From positions 1-20,021 of the forward strand of contig JAEERN010000005.1 in the NCBI GenBank assembly GCA_016285815.1: DNA of 20,021 nucleotides, in the 5' to 3' direction. Position 1 is the stretch's first letter. Each line of letters starts with the position of its first letter. The notes beneath the pieces are model-generated. The model did no database searches. It was given only the letters and a program-made list of their open reading frames with translations, and was not told the origin of the DNA. Below, piece by piece: positions 6,992 to 14,136 of the stretch. A program made the position numbers and the translations under genes. Origin of the DNA: Clostridiales bacterium. GTDB lineage: Bacteria; Bacillota; Clostridia; Oscillospirales; QAMX01.

Positions 6992-7819
6992 TTATTCCAC
7001 GGAAGGCTCCGCGGGCGTTTCGGCCGGCTTCTCGGCCGCGGTCTCTGCGGACGCTCCGGCTGCGGCGCCGTTGGCGCCGTTGTTCTTCTGGCCGCCACGG
7101 CGGTTCCGCCCGCCGCGGTGTCCGCGGGAGGAGCGGCGCGGCTTGGGCTTTTCGCCCTCGCCCTCGCTCTTTTCGGCCGCGGCGGCCGGGGCAATGACGA
7201 CCCGGCGGTTCGGATCCTGGCCCGTGGAGAAGGTGGTGACGCCGTCCCGGTTCTGGAGATAGGCGTGGATGATCCGGCGCTCGTGGGGGGCCATGGGCTC
7301 CAGCGTCACGCTGCGGGAGGTGCGCAGCACCTTGTCCGCCATGCGGCTGGCCAGATTTTCCAGAGATTCCTCTCTCTTTTCGCGGTAGTTCTCGCTGTCG
7401 ATGGTGACGCGGACGAACTCGTCGCTCCCCTTGTTGGCCGCCAGACTGGTGAGGTACTGCAGCGCGTCCAGCGTTTCGCCGCGGCGCCCGATGAGAAGGC
7501 CCATGTCCGGGCCGGAGAGCTTGACCTCGATCCGGCCGTCCGCGCCCTCGCTGACCTTGACGTCGGCCTTGACCTTCATCAGGTCGAACAGGCCGGTCAG
7601 GAACTCCTCGGTCTTCCGGCCGATCCCGACTTCATAAAAGACGCGGAGCTTGACCCAGACGCCGCCCAGACCGAGGAACCCGGTCTTGCCGCGGTCCAGC
7701 AGCTCGTAAGTGACCTCCTCGCGGGGAAGGTTCAGCTGGTCGATGGCTTTGGCAACGGCCGTTTCGATGGCTTCGTTGATATTTTTGGCCGTTCCCTCGA
7801 CTTCTAAGGTGTGGTTCAT
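6992..7819 (-). CDS. jag: RNA-binding protein Jag/KhpB (SpoIIIJ-associated)
   Basis: A cytoplasmic RNA-binding protein of 275 residues. Domains in order: Jag_N (about 3-55, with the RGKTGFLGLGG motif at 43-53), a linker, a KH-II domain (about 80-145) with the GXXG loop IGRRGE at 110-115, and an R3H domain whose ERRIIHAYL lies at 180-188. A low-complexity tail from 211 is rich in Arg, Gly, Ala and Glu and includes RGHRGGRNRRGG; it is longer than in Bacillus Jag. The ATG at 7819 is chosen with AGGA 9 nt upstream; a TTG at 7828 would abut the ribosome binding site. It is the last gene of the operon, 55 bp after yidC, and KhpB acts with KhpA in Gram-positive cell-shape control. Confidence 0.95.
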   Translation of the reverse strand: MNHTLEVEGTAKNINEAIETAVAKAIDQLNLPREEVTYELLDRGKTGFLGLGGVWVKLRVFYEVGIGRKTEEFLTGLFDLMKVKADVKVSEGADGRIEVKLSGPDMGLLIGRRGETLDALQYLTSLAANKGSDEFVRVTIDSENYREKREESLENLASRMADKVLRTSRSVTLEPMAPHERRIIHAYLQNRDGVTTFSTGQDPNRRVVIAPAAAAEKSEGEGEKPKPRRSSRGHRGGRNRRGGQKNNGANGAAAGASAETAAEKPAETPAEPSVE

Positions 7820-7874
7820 TTTTTTCAATCCTTTTCATGCGCGGCCGTCTTGCCCGGCCGCCGGAAGTCTCCGC

Positions 7875-9077
7875 TCAGTCGGCCTTGCCGCCGTCGGAGC
7901 TGTCGGAACCTTCCTGTCCGGGATCTTCTTCCTGTTCCTCTGCGGGCAGAACGGCCGGCGCGGACACCGCAGCCTTTGCCTTCCGCTTTCCGGTCCCGGT
8001 CTCCTCTTCCTTCTTCAAAAACCGTTTCTTCGCGATGGAATACAGAAGCGGCTCCTGCGCGGCGGAGACCAGGTTGTTCAGGATCCAGTACACCGTGATG
8101 CCCGCAGGAAGCATGAAGCCGATGACGACGGACATGATCGGCATCATGTACATCATCATCTTGGAGGTCTGCTCGGCGCTGTTGGCGCCGGCGACGCCGG
8201 AGTCGGCCGCGGCGGGTCTGGGCCCGCTGATCTTCTTCTGGTACCGCTGGGTCACCCAGCTGAGGAAGAACGAGGTCACGCCGGACAGGATCGGCAGGAT
8301 GATCAGGATATTGATCGGGTTCCAGCCGGGCTGATCGCCCAGGTCGAGCCCGAACAGATTGAAGTTGATCTCGAACAGGCCGTCGGTGGAATAGGCCGCC
8401 TCGGCTCCCGCCGCGGTCTCCGCGGCGAGCTTCGCCTTCAGCGCGTCGATGTTCCCATAGAGCAGACGGGCCAGCTTGACCTGGTTGACCGCCTTGTCAC
8501 TGGCCTTTTCGCCCGTGACGGCGGCCAGGAAGCCGCGGCTGTTGCCCTCCTGGAACAGAGCGCCGACCTCGGAACGATACGCCTCTTTTTCCTCTTCCGT
8601 GGCGCAGTCGGCAAGCGTTCTGCCGTTCAGCACATAGGTGCCGTCGTTCTTCATCTCCACGAGGTCCTGGGAAATGGCGAGGATCTGGCCGTCTTCTTTC
8701 CCGACGTTCATCATGTGTGTCAGCGGACGGTAGATAACGGTGTAAAGGCCAAGGACGATGACCAGCGTGAGCACGGTGGGCAGACAGCCGCCCATGAGGC
8801 TCACGCCCTCTTCCTTATAGACCTTGGAGACCTCTTCCTGATACTTCTGCTTGTTGCCTCTGTACTTCTTTTCCAGCGCGGCGATCTTCGGCGCGACGCG
8901 CTGCTGGTCGACCATCCCCTTTTTGCTCTTGAGCTGGAGCGGGAACAGCAGAAGCTTCACGAAGATCGTGAACAGAAGGATGGCCAGCGCGAAGCTGACG
9001 CCGTTGTCCCCTCCGATCAGATTCATGATCGTCTTCATGACAAAGGCAAAGAATGGGGTGATGAGCGGAATGTTCAA
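7875..9077 (-). CDS. yidC: Membrane protein insertase YidC/Oxa1 (SpoIIIJ type)
   Basis: An insertase for membrane proteins, alone or with Sec. The 400-residue product has hydrophobic segments near 28-47, 95-115 and two or three in the C-terminal half, including PIMSVVIGFMLPAGITVYW. A TTG start at 9077 is chosen because GGAGG lies 8 nt upstream; further upstream the frame overlaps yidD and reads as non-protein. The start gives no lipobox cysteine, unlike Bacillus SpoIIIJ. The positive residue of the hydrophilic groove is Lys41 (TIFVKLLLFPL) where SpoIIIJ has Arg73. A segment of roughly 100 residues, probably extracytoplasmic, separates the second and third membrane segments. The tail is charged. 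It lies 22 bp after yidD. Confidence 0.95.
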   Translation of the reverse strand: MNIPLITPFFAFVMKTIMNLIGGDNGVSFALAILLFTIFVKLLLFPLQLKSKKGMVDQQRVAPKIAALEKKYRGNKQKYQEEVSKVYKEEGVSLMGGCLPTVLTLVIVLGLYTVIYRPLTHMMNVGKEDGQILAISQDLVEMKNDGTYVLNGRTLADCATEEEKEAYRSEVGALFQEGNSRGFLAAVTGEKASDKAVNQVKLARLLYGNIDALKAKLAAETAAGAEAAYSTDGLFEINFNLFGLDLGDQPGWNPINILIILPILSGVTSFFLSWVTQRYQKKISGPRPAAADSGVAGANSAEQTSKMMMYMMPIMSVVIGFMLPAGITVYWILNNLVSAAQEPLLYSIAKKRFLKKEEETGTGKRKAKAAVSAPAVLPAEEQEEDPGQEGSDSSDGGKAD

Positions 9078-9099
9078 AGCAAGGTTCCTCCGTCCGTTG

Positions 9100-9309
9100 T
9101 TATGGGACCGGGTCGTAGCCGCCCGGCCTGAGGGGGTGACACCGCAGGACCCGCCGCAGGGCGAGCCAGCCGCCCCTCCAAGCGCCGTACTTCTCCACCG
9201 CCTCGAGGGCATACTCGGAACAGGTGGGGACGTATCGGCAGCAGGGGGTCTTCAGAGGGGAGATGCAGCGCCGGTAGAACCGGATCGCCGCGAGAAAAAA
9301 GCGTTTCAT
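9100..9309 (-). CDS. yidD: Membrane protein insertion efficiency factor YidD
   Basis: A 69-residue membrane-associated protein that helps YidC-dependent insertion. The family signature is clear: RFYRRCISPLK (10-20), then CCRYVPTCSEYALEAVEKYG (23-42) with the conserved cysteines, and CHPLRPGGYDPVP at the end. The ATG overlaps the rnpA stop by 4 nt (ATGA), so it is translationally coupled. It sits in the standard place between rnpA and yidC. Confidence 0.97.
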   Translation of the reverse strand: MKRFFLAAIRFYRRCISPLKTPCCRYVPTCSEYALEAVEKYGAWRGGWLALRRVLRCHPLRPGGYDPVP

Positions 9310-9659
9310 CGCTTCGCCTCCTCCACACCGTCCAGCGCCCCGACCAGAGCAAACAGGCGCAGCAGGTCCGCGCGCTGGTCCGCCCAGGCCCGCGCCAGCG
9401 CCCCGTGCCGGACCACGACGACGACGTCGTTCCCCGGCAGGAGCCGTTCCGCCGAAAGGCGGACGATCTCGCGGACCTGCCGGCGGGCGCGGTTCCGGAC
9501 CACGGCGCCGCCGAGTTTTTTCCCGGTCGTGATGCCGACTCTCGCGAGGCAGACGGGATTTTTGGCGCAGTACACGGCGAACATGCCGGACACGGCCTTT
9601 TTTCCTCTGCGGTACAGTCTCTGAAAATCCCGGTTGTCCCTGAGGACCGCGGTCTTCAT
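9306..9659 (-). CDS. rnpA: Ribonuclease P protein component
   Basis: Protein subunit of RNase P, which trims the 5' leader of tRNA precursors. The start at 9659 gives 117 residues opening MKTAVLRDNRDFQRLYRRGK, the normal beginning; upstream codons in frame belong to the rpmH region. The RNR signature appears as VVRNRARRQVREI (53-65). Length and basic composition fit the family. It lies 7 bp after the rpmH stop and overlaps yidD by 4 nt. Confidence 0.97.
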   Translation of the reverse strand: MKTAVLRDNRDFQRLYRRGKKAVSGMFAVYCAKNPVCLARVGITTGKKLGGAVVRNRARRQVREIVRLSAERLLPGNDVVVVVRHGALARAWADQRADLLRLFALVGALDGVEEAKR

Positions 9660-9666
9660 ACCCGGC

Positions 9667-9801
9667 TCAGTGGGTGAGTCTGGCTCTTCCCTTGGCGCGC
9701 CGTCTCGCAAGGACCTTTCTGCCGTTGGCAGTGCTCATTCTCTTGCGGAATCCCGCCTCTTTGCTGCGCTGTCTCTTCTTGGGCTGATACGTTCTAAGCA
9801 T
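9667..9801 (-). CDS. rpmH: Large ribosomal subunit protein bL34
   Basis: A 44-residue, very basic ribosomal protein, too short for many gene finders and read by hand on the minus strand. It starts MLRTYQPKKRQRSKEAGFRK and ends KGRARLTH, a textbook bL34. GGAGGTG lies about 7 nt before the ATG. It heads the leftward operon that continues with rnpA, and a near-consensus promoter lies 60 bp upstream. Confidence 0.98.
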   Translation of the reverse strand: MLRTYQPKKRQRSKEAGFRKRMSTANGRKVLARRRAKGRARLTH

Positions 9802-9861
9802 TTTTTTCACCTCCGTAACAAAACAGTCGTCAAAAACACCTGCGCATTCGCGTAGAGTTTA

Positions 9862-9891
9862 ATTATATACTAACCGCTCTGTTCTTGTCAA
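9862..9891 (-). promoter_or_regulatory. Promoter of the rpmH operon
   Basis: The minus strand reads a perfect TTGACA (-35, 9891-9886), an 18-nt spacer and a perfect TATAAT (-10, 9867-9862). This is the strongest promoter in the window and suits ribosomal protein expression. Confidence 0.92.
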
Positions 9892-9933
9892 CCACTTTTT
9901 TTGTCCCGCCCGAAAAAAATCGCCCGGCGGCTC

Positions 9934-9962
9934 TTCCTTTTCCCCGGGATCTGTGATATAAT
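9934..9962 (+). promoter_or_regulatory. Promoter of dnaA
   Basis: TGATATAAT at 9954-9962 is an extended -10 box; a weak -35 (TTCCTT, 9934-9939) sits 17 nt upstream. The predicted start near 9969 leaves a leader of about 33 nt with the AGGGGGG ribosome binding site. A second TATAAT at 9983-9988 is too close to the gene to leave room for that site. Confidence 0.65.
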
Positions 9963-10001
9963 AGAAGAACGATCCTACAATGTATAATAGGGGGGACCTT
10001 C

Positions 10002-11315
10002 ATGAACTCTCCGGACGATATCCTCGCCAGCCTTTTGACTCTTCTGGAAAAAGAACTTCAGAAGTTCACCATAGACCTCTGGTTCTCCGACGCCAAGGCC
10101 GTCGCGCTGCGGCAGGACTGCTTCATCATCCGGACCTCGCCTTACAAAAAAGAAGTCATCCTGGCGCGCTTCCGGGACGTCTGCCGCAAGGTCCTCTTCC
10201 AGATCTTCTCCACGGAGATGGACTTGGTGGTGCTGACCGACGGGGACGAGCTTCCTGAGCCGGCGCCCGCCGTGTCCGCGCCCGAGGCCATGGAGTACAC
10301 CTTTGAGAACTTCATCGTCGGCAACTCCAACAAGTTCGCCCACGCCGCGGCCTACGCCGTGGCCATGAACCCGGCCAACAGCTATAACCCGCTGTTCATC
10401 TACGGCGGCTCGGGCCTGGGCAAGACGCACCTGATGAAGGCCATCTCCGAGACCATCCGCAGCAGCCACCCGGACTATCACATCCTCTATATGACCAGCG
10501 AGGATTTCACGAACGAGCTGATCGAAGCGCTGAAGTACAAGTCCACCGAAGAGTTCCGCTCAAAATACCGGGCGGTGGACGTGCTGCTGGTGGACGACAT
10601 CCAGTTCCTGGCCGGCAAGGTCCAGACCCAGGAGGAGTTCTTCCACACCTTCAATACGCTCTACGCCGCGCACAAGCAGATCGTTCTGACCTCCGACCGG
10701 CCGCCCAAGGAGATCTACACGCTCCAGACCCGGCTGCAGACCCGCTTCGAGATGGGCCTGCTGGCGGACATCCAGCCCCCGGACTTTGAAACGCGCGTCG
10801 CCATCCTTCAGAAAAAGTGCGAACGCTTCCGGCTGACCCTGCCGGACCACCTGGTCAGCTATATCGCCAACAATGCCACGGCCAACATCCGCCAGCTGGA
10901 GGGGATCGTCAACCATATCCACGCCGATCTGGACCTCACCGGCGGCGAGGTGGACATGAACATGGTCGAGCGCGCCATCCGGGACCTTCAGATGGGAAGC
11001 GGCAAAAAGCCCGCCTCGGAGCTGATCATCGAAGAGGTCTGCAAGTACTACAACATCTCGCCGGACAGGCTCTGCTCCAAGAACCAGAGCCAGGACGTGG
11101 TCCTGCCCCGGCAGGTGGCCAGCTATATCATGCAGCAGCTGACGGACCTGTCCCTGCAGAGCATCGGCAAGGAGCTGGGCGGCCAGCACCACACCACCAT
11201 CATCAACTCGACCAAGAAGATCAAAAACGAGATGCGCACCAACCCCGCGCTGGCCAGCGCCGTCAAGGACCTGATGACCAACCTCAGCGAGCAGGAGGAC
11301 GGGCAGAGCTTCTGA
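10002..11315 (+). CDS. dnaA: Chromosomal replication initiator protein DnaA
   Basis: The initiator that binds DnaA boxes and melts the origin. The 437-residue protein has domain I (1-80), a short linker and the AAA+ core: Walker A GGSGLGKTH (135-143), Walker B VLLVDDIQF (194-202) and the arginine-finger motif RLQTRFEMGL. Helix-turn-helix domain IV starts near 340. The signature region is PRQVASYIMQQLTDLSLQSI (369-388) followed by GKELGGQHHTT. Here H396 replaces the near-invariant Asp (E. coli D433), and Q362 stands where E. coli R399 lies; both contact bases in the E. coli structure. The usual H and T follow (H397, T398). The ATG has GGGGGG 6 nt upstream. It is first in a rightward dnaA-dnaN-recF cluster. 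Confidence 0.98.
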   Translation: MNSPDDILASLLTLLEKELQKFTIDLWFSDAKAVALRQDCFIIRTSPYKKEVILARFRDVCRKVLFQIFSTEMDLVVLTDGDELPEPAPAVSAPEAMEYTFENFIVGNSNKFAHAAAYAVAMNPANSYNPLFIYGGSGLGKTHLMKAISETIRSSHPDYHILYMTSEDFTNELIEALKYKSTEEFRSKYRAVDVLLVDDIQFLAGKVQTQEEFFHTFNTLYAAHKQIVLTSDRPPKEIYTLQTRLQTRFEMGLLADIQPPDFETRVAILQKKCERFRLTLPDHLVSYIANNATANIRQLEGIVNHIHADLDLTGGEVDMNMVERAIRDLQMGSGKKPASELIIEEVCKYYNISPDRLCSKNQSQDVVLPRQVASYIMQQLTDLSLQSIGKELGGQHHTTIINSTKKIKNEMRTNPALASAVKDLMTNLSEQEDGQSF

Positions 11316-11550
11316 TCCGGGATTTCCACAGCTTTCTCCACGATCCACACGCGCCGCGCCCACAGCTTTCAGAGCGTCCCCTCCCCCGCCGGCGGTGACC
11401 CGTGGAAACCCGCCGCGGTCTCCACAGCCGCCCGGCGCGCCGCAAACCCTTCTCCCGCCGCGTCTCGCGCGCGGGGTCCACCGTTTCCACAGCCTCTAAG
11501 AATAAGACTTTATTTTTCTATCTGTCATCACACAACGGAGGAACCGATCC
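11316..11550 (+). other. Probable oriC: dnaA-dnaN spacer with DnaA-box-like sites and AT-rich tract
   Basis: The 235-bp gene-free stretch holds a cluster of CCACA-core sites: ATTTCCACAG (11322-11331), TTCTCCACG (11334-11342), CGATCCACA (11341-11349), GTTTCCACGG on the minus strand (11409-11400), GTCTCCACAG (11418-11427) and GTTTCCACAG (11483-11492). None is a perfect TTATCCACA. The last box is followed by an AT-rich run (11496-11528) that could be the unwinding element, the arrangement seen in Bacillus between dnaA and dnaN. Gene orientation flips around here: the translation and dnaX genes run left, the replication genes run right. Confidence 0.7.
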
Positions 11551-12645
11551 ATGAAATTCATCTGTAACCGCGCCGACTTTTCCGAAGCCGTCCTGACCGC
11601 GTCCCGGGCCGTCTCGCCCAAAAGCTCCATCCCCGCGCTGGAGGGGATCCTGATCACCGCGGGAGAAGACCTCTCCTTCTGCGGCTACGATCTGAAGCTG
11701 GGCATCACCTGCTCCTGCGGAGCGGATGTCTCCGAACGGGGCAGCATCATCCTCAACGCGCGGCTGATCTGCGAGATCGCCCGCAAGCTCCCCGAGGGGG
11801 ACGTCTTCATTTCCGCCGACGAAAACGACCGCGTCAAGATCCTCTGCGGTCTGTCCGAATACGATCTGACCGGCATCCCCGGAGAGGAATTCCCCGAAAT
11901 GCCCCTGATCGACAGCGACCGGACCATCTCGCTCCCCTCCAAGGACCTGAAGAGCATGATCAACGGGACCATCTTCTCGGTCTCCGCCAGCGACGCCAAG
12001 CCGGTCTTCACCGGCTGTCTGTTCGACATCGCCGACGGGACGCTGAAGATCGTTTCCACCGACAACTATCGCCTCTCCGTCTGCAAGCGGGCCATCGACT
12101 GCGGCGAGACCTTCCGCTTCATCGTTCCGGGAGACGCGCTGCGCGAGATCAGCCGGATCCTGCCGGACACCGACGAGGCCGCCGTCTTCGACCTGGCGGA
12201 AAAGCACCTGGTCGTCCGCACGGGCGCGGCCACCATCTTCTCCGGCCTGCTGGACGGGCAGTTCCTGCGGTATGAGAACTCCGTCGCCGCCAACCAGAAA
12301 AACGTGGTCTCCGTCTCGGTCCCCCAGCTGACCGAGTCCGTCGAACGGGTCTCCCCCGTGGTTAACGACAAGCTGCGCAACCCCCTGCGGCTGAAGCTTG
12401 AAAACGGCACCATCCGTCTGTCCTACACCTCGTCTACGGCCAACGCCAAGGACGAATGCAGCTACGACGGGCTCTGCGAGACCATGGAGATCGGCCTTTC
12501 CAACAAATTCCTGACCGACGCGCTGCACGCCATCCCGGACGAGACCTGCGAGATGTGCCTCAACAGCCCCACGTCTCCGCTGGTCCTCCGGCAGAAGGAC
12601 GGAGACGAATATTTCTACATGATCGCCCTCATGCGGCTGAACTGA
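11551..12645 (+). CDS. dnaN: DNA polymerase III beta subunit (sliding clamp)
   Basis: A ring-shaped processivity clamp that tethers polymerase III to DNA. At 364 residues it matches the family. It begins MKFICNRADFSEAVLTASRA, shows the domain pattern of three repeated clamp folds (ALEGILITAG, FTGCLFDIADGTLKIVSTDN, YRLSV) and ends in YMIALMRLN, equivalent to the usual C-terminal strand that builds the peptide-binding pocket. GGAGG lies 9 nt before the ATG. Only 1 nt separates its stop from recF, so the two are coupled; the small S4-domain gene found between them in Bacillus is absent. Confidence 0.97.
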   Translation: MKFICNRADFSEAVLTASRAVSPKSSIPALEGILITAGEDLSFCGYDLKLGITCSCGADVSERGSIILNARLICEIARKLPEGDVFISADENDRVKILCGLSEYDLTGIPGEEFPEMPLIDSDRTISLPSKDLKSMINGTIFSVSASDAKPVFTGCLFDIADGTLKIVSTDNYRLSVCKRAIDCGETFRFIVPGDALREISRILPDTDEAAVFDLAEKHLVVRTGAATIFSGLLDGQFLRYENSVAANQKNVVSVSVPQLTESVERVSPVVNDKLRNPLRLKLENGTIRLSYTSSTANAKDECSYDGLCETMEIGLSNKFLTDALHAIPDETCEMCLNSPTSPLVLRQKDGDEYFYMIALMRLN

Positions 12646-12646
12646 A

Positions 12647-13759
12647 ATGGTCGTCGAAAGCCTTCGCCTTGCCGACTTCCGCTGCTACGGCGAAGCCGAG
12701 GCAGAATTCGCGCCGGGCGTCAACGTGATCAGCGGGCCCAACGCCGCAGGAAAAACGAACCTGCTCGAGAGCGTCTACTACTTCTCCTCGCTGCGGCCCA
12801 TCCGGTCCCTGCGGGAAAAGGAGATGGTCCGCACGGGGGCCGCTGCCGCCGGGATGGAGCTTGCCGTCTTCTCCGGCGGCAGGCGCAAGCAGCTCTCCGC
12901 CGTGATCTCCGCCGCGGGCGGGAAAAAGCTGTCCCGCAACGGCGTGCGTCTTCGCACCAACGCGGAGATGCTGGGCGATCTGCGCACGGTCCTGTTCTCG
13001 CCGGACGACCTGTTCCTGATCAAGGGGGCCGCCGCCGAGCGGCGCCGCCTTCTGGACCGGGCCATCAGCCAGCTCCGCCCCTCTTACTATTCGGCGCTGG
13101 CCGAGTACACGCGCCTGCTGGCGCAGAAGCAGAAGATCCTGAAGGAGCACGGGGAAAAGCCCACGCTGCTGGAGCTTCTGCCCTCCTACAACGAAAAGCT
13201 GGCGGAGTACGCGGGGATCCTCATCTCCGTCCGCCACTCTTATGTGAACAAGCTGACGCAGTTCGCCGGGACCTGCTGTGAGTCGCTTTCCGGCGGAAAG
13301 GACCGTCTGACGGCGGTCTACCGGTCGCTGTCCAACATCCCGGACACGTCCCTGCCGGCGGCCCAGCTGGCCGAGCTGGCGCTGGCGCACCTGCGGTCGC
13401 ACCGGGAAGCGGAGCTCGCCTCGGCCAGCTGTCTGTCCGGACCGCACCGGGACGAGCTGGAGATCTCGATCAACGATCAGCCGGCCAGGGCCTTCGCCTC
13501 ACAGGGCCAGGCCCGCACCGCGGCGCTGGCCCTGAAGCTGGCCGAGCGGGAGATCTTTTTCCGGGACACGGGGGAATACCCGGTCCTGCTGCTGGACGAC
13601 GTGCTGAGCGAGCTGGACCCCGAGCGGCAGAGCGGCGTTCTGAACCGGATCCAGGGCGGACAGGTGCTGATCACCTGCTGCTCCAGCGAGGCGGAGCCTC
13701 TGTCCGGACGGCGGTTCTCCGTCCGGAACGGCCGGATCGCGGCGGTCCGGGACCTTTGA
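12647..13759 (+). CDS. recF: DNA replication and repair protein RecF
   Basis: An SMC/ABC-like ATPase that helps RecOR load RecA at single-strand gaps. The 370-residue product has Walker A SGPNAAGKTN (29-38), the ABC-type signature region with LSGPHRDELEIS and FASQGQARTAALALKLAE, and Walker B LLLDDVLSELD (314-324). The start follows dnaN by 1 nt without an obvious ribosome binding site, which points to translational coupling. It is followed by remB after 18 bp. Confidence 0.97.
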   Translation: MVVESLRLADFRCYGEAEAEFAPGVNVISGPNAAGKTNLLESVYYFSSLRPIRSLREKEMVRTGAAAAGMELAVFSGGRRKQLSAVISAAGGKKLSRNGVRLRTNAEMLGDLRTVLFSPDDLFLIKGAAAERRRLLDRAISQLRPSYYSALAEYTRLLAQKQKILKEHGEKPTLLELLPSYNEKLAEYAGILISVRHSYVNKLTQFAGTCCESLSGGKDRLTAVYRSLSNIPDTSLPAAQLAELALAHLRSHREAELASASCLSGPHRDELEISINDQPARAFASQGQARTAALALKLAEREIFFRDTGEYPVLLLDDVLSELDPERQSGVLNRIQGGQVLITCCSSEAEPLSGRRFSVRNGRIAAVRDL

Positions 13760-13777
13760 GAAAACGGGAGGAACGGC

Positions 13778-14056
13778 ATGTATCTTCATCTGGGATCGGG
13801 CGTCGTCGTCCGGGACCGCGGGCTGGTCGGCATCTTCGACATCGAGCGCACCACCTCTACCGGCACGACCCGGGCGTTTCTGGCGGCCCAGGAAAAGGCG
13901 GGCCGGATCGTCAACGTGGGAGAGGATTTTCCAAAGGCCTTCGCCGTCTTTGAAGAGGGCGGCGAGCACAGCACCTATCTTTCACAGATCTCCGCCGCGA
14001 CGCTGAAAAAGCGGGTCGCTTCCGCAGGGGCGCGCGTCGGCGAGGTCATCGAATAA
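13778..14056 (+). CDS. remB: DUF370 protein, extracellular matrix regulator RemB family
   Basis: A 92-residue protein of the DUF370 family (YaaB/RemB), small DNA-binding-like regulators that in Bacillus act alongside RemA on biofilm matrix genes. It opens MYLHLGSGVVVRDRGLVGIF, the recognised family beginning, and contains the DIERTT segment. GGGAGG lies 6 nt before the ATG. Its place between recF and gyrB is the Bacillus order. Regulatory targets in this organism are unknown. Confidence 0.9.
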   Translation: MYLHLGSGVVVRDRGLVGIFDIERTTSTGTTRAFLAAQEKAGRIVNVGEDFPKAFAVFEEGGEHSTYLSQISAATLKKRVASAGARVGEVIE

Positions 14057-14136
14057 CAGCCGACAAAAAGGCAGAAGGTCCGCGCCGGACCGGATCGGCG
14101 GCCCCGGGCGGACAGGAAAGGGAGAACACAGAGTCC

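Noticed and set aside
9983..9988. Second TATAAT just before dnaA
   Set aside because: A start from it would leave only a few leader bases and no ribosome binding site, and no -35 match lies 17 nt upstream.
14077..14091. Hairpin GGTCCG/CGGACC between remB and gyrB
   Set aside because: No T run follows on the plus strand, and on the minus strand the T run is 7 nt away, so it is not convincing as a terminator or switch.
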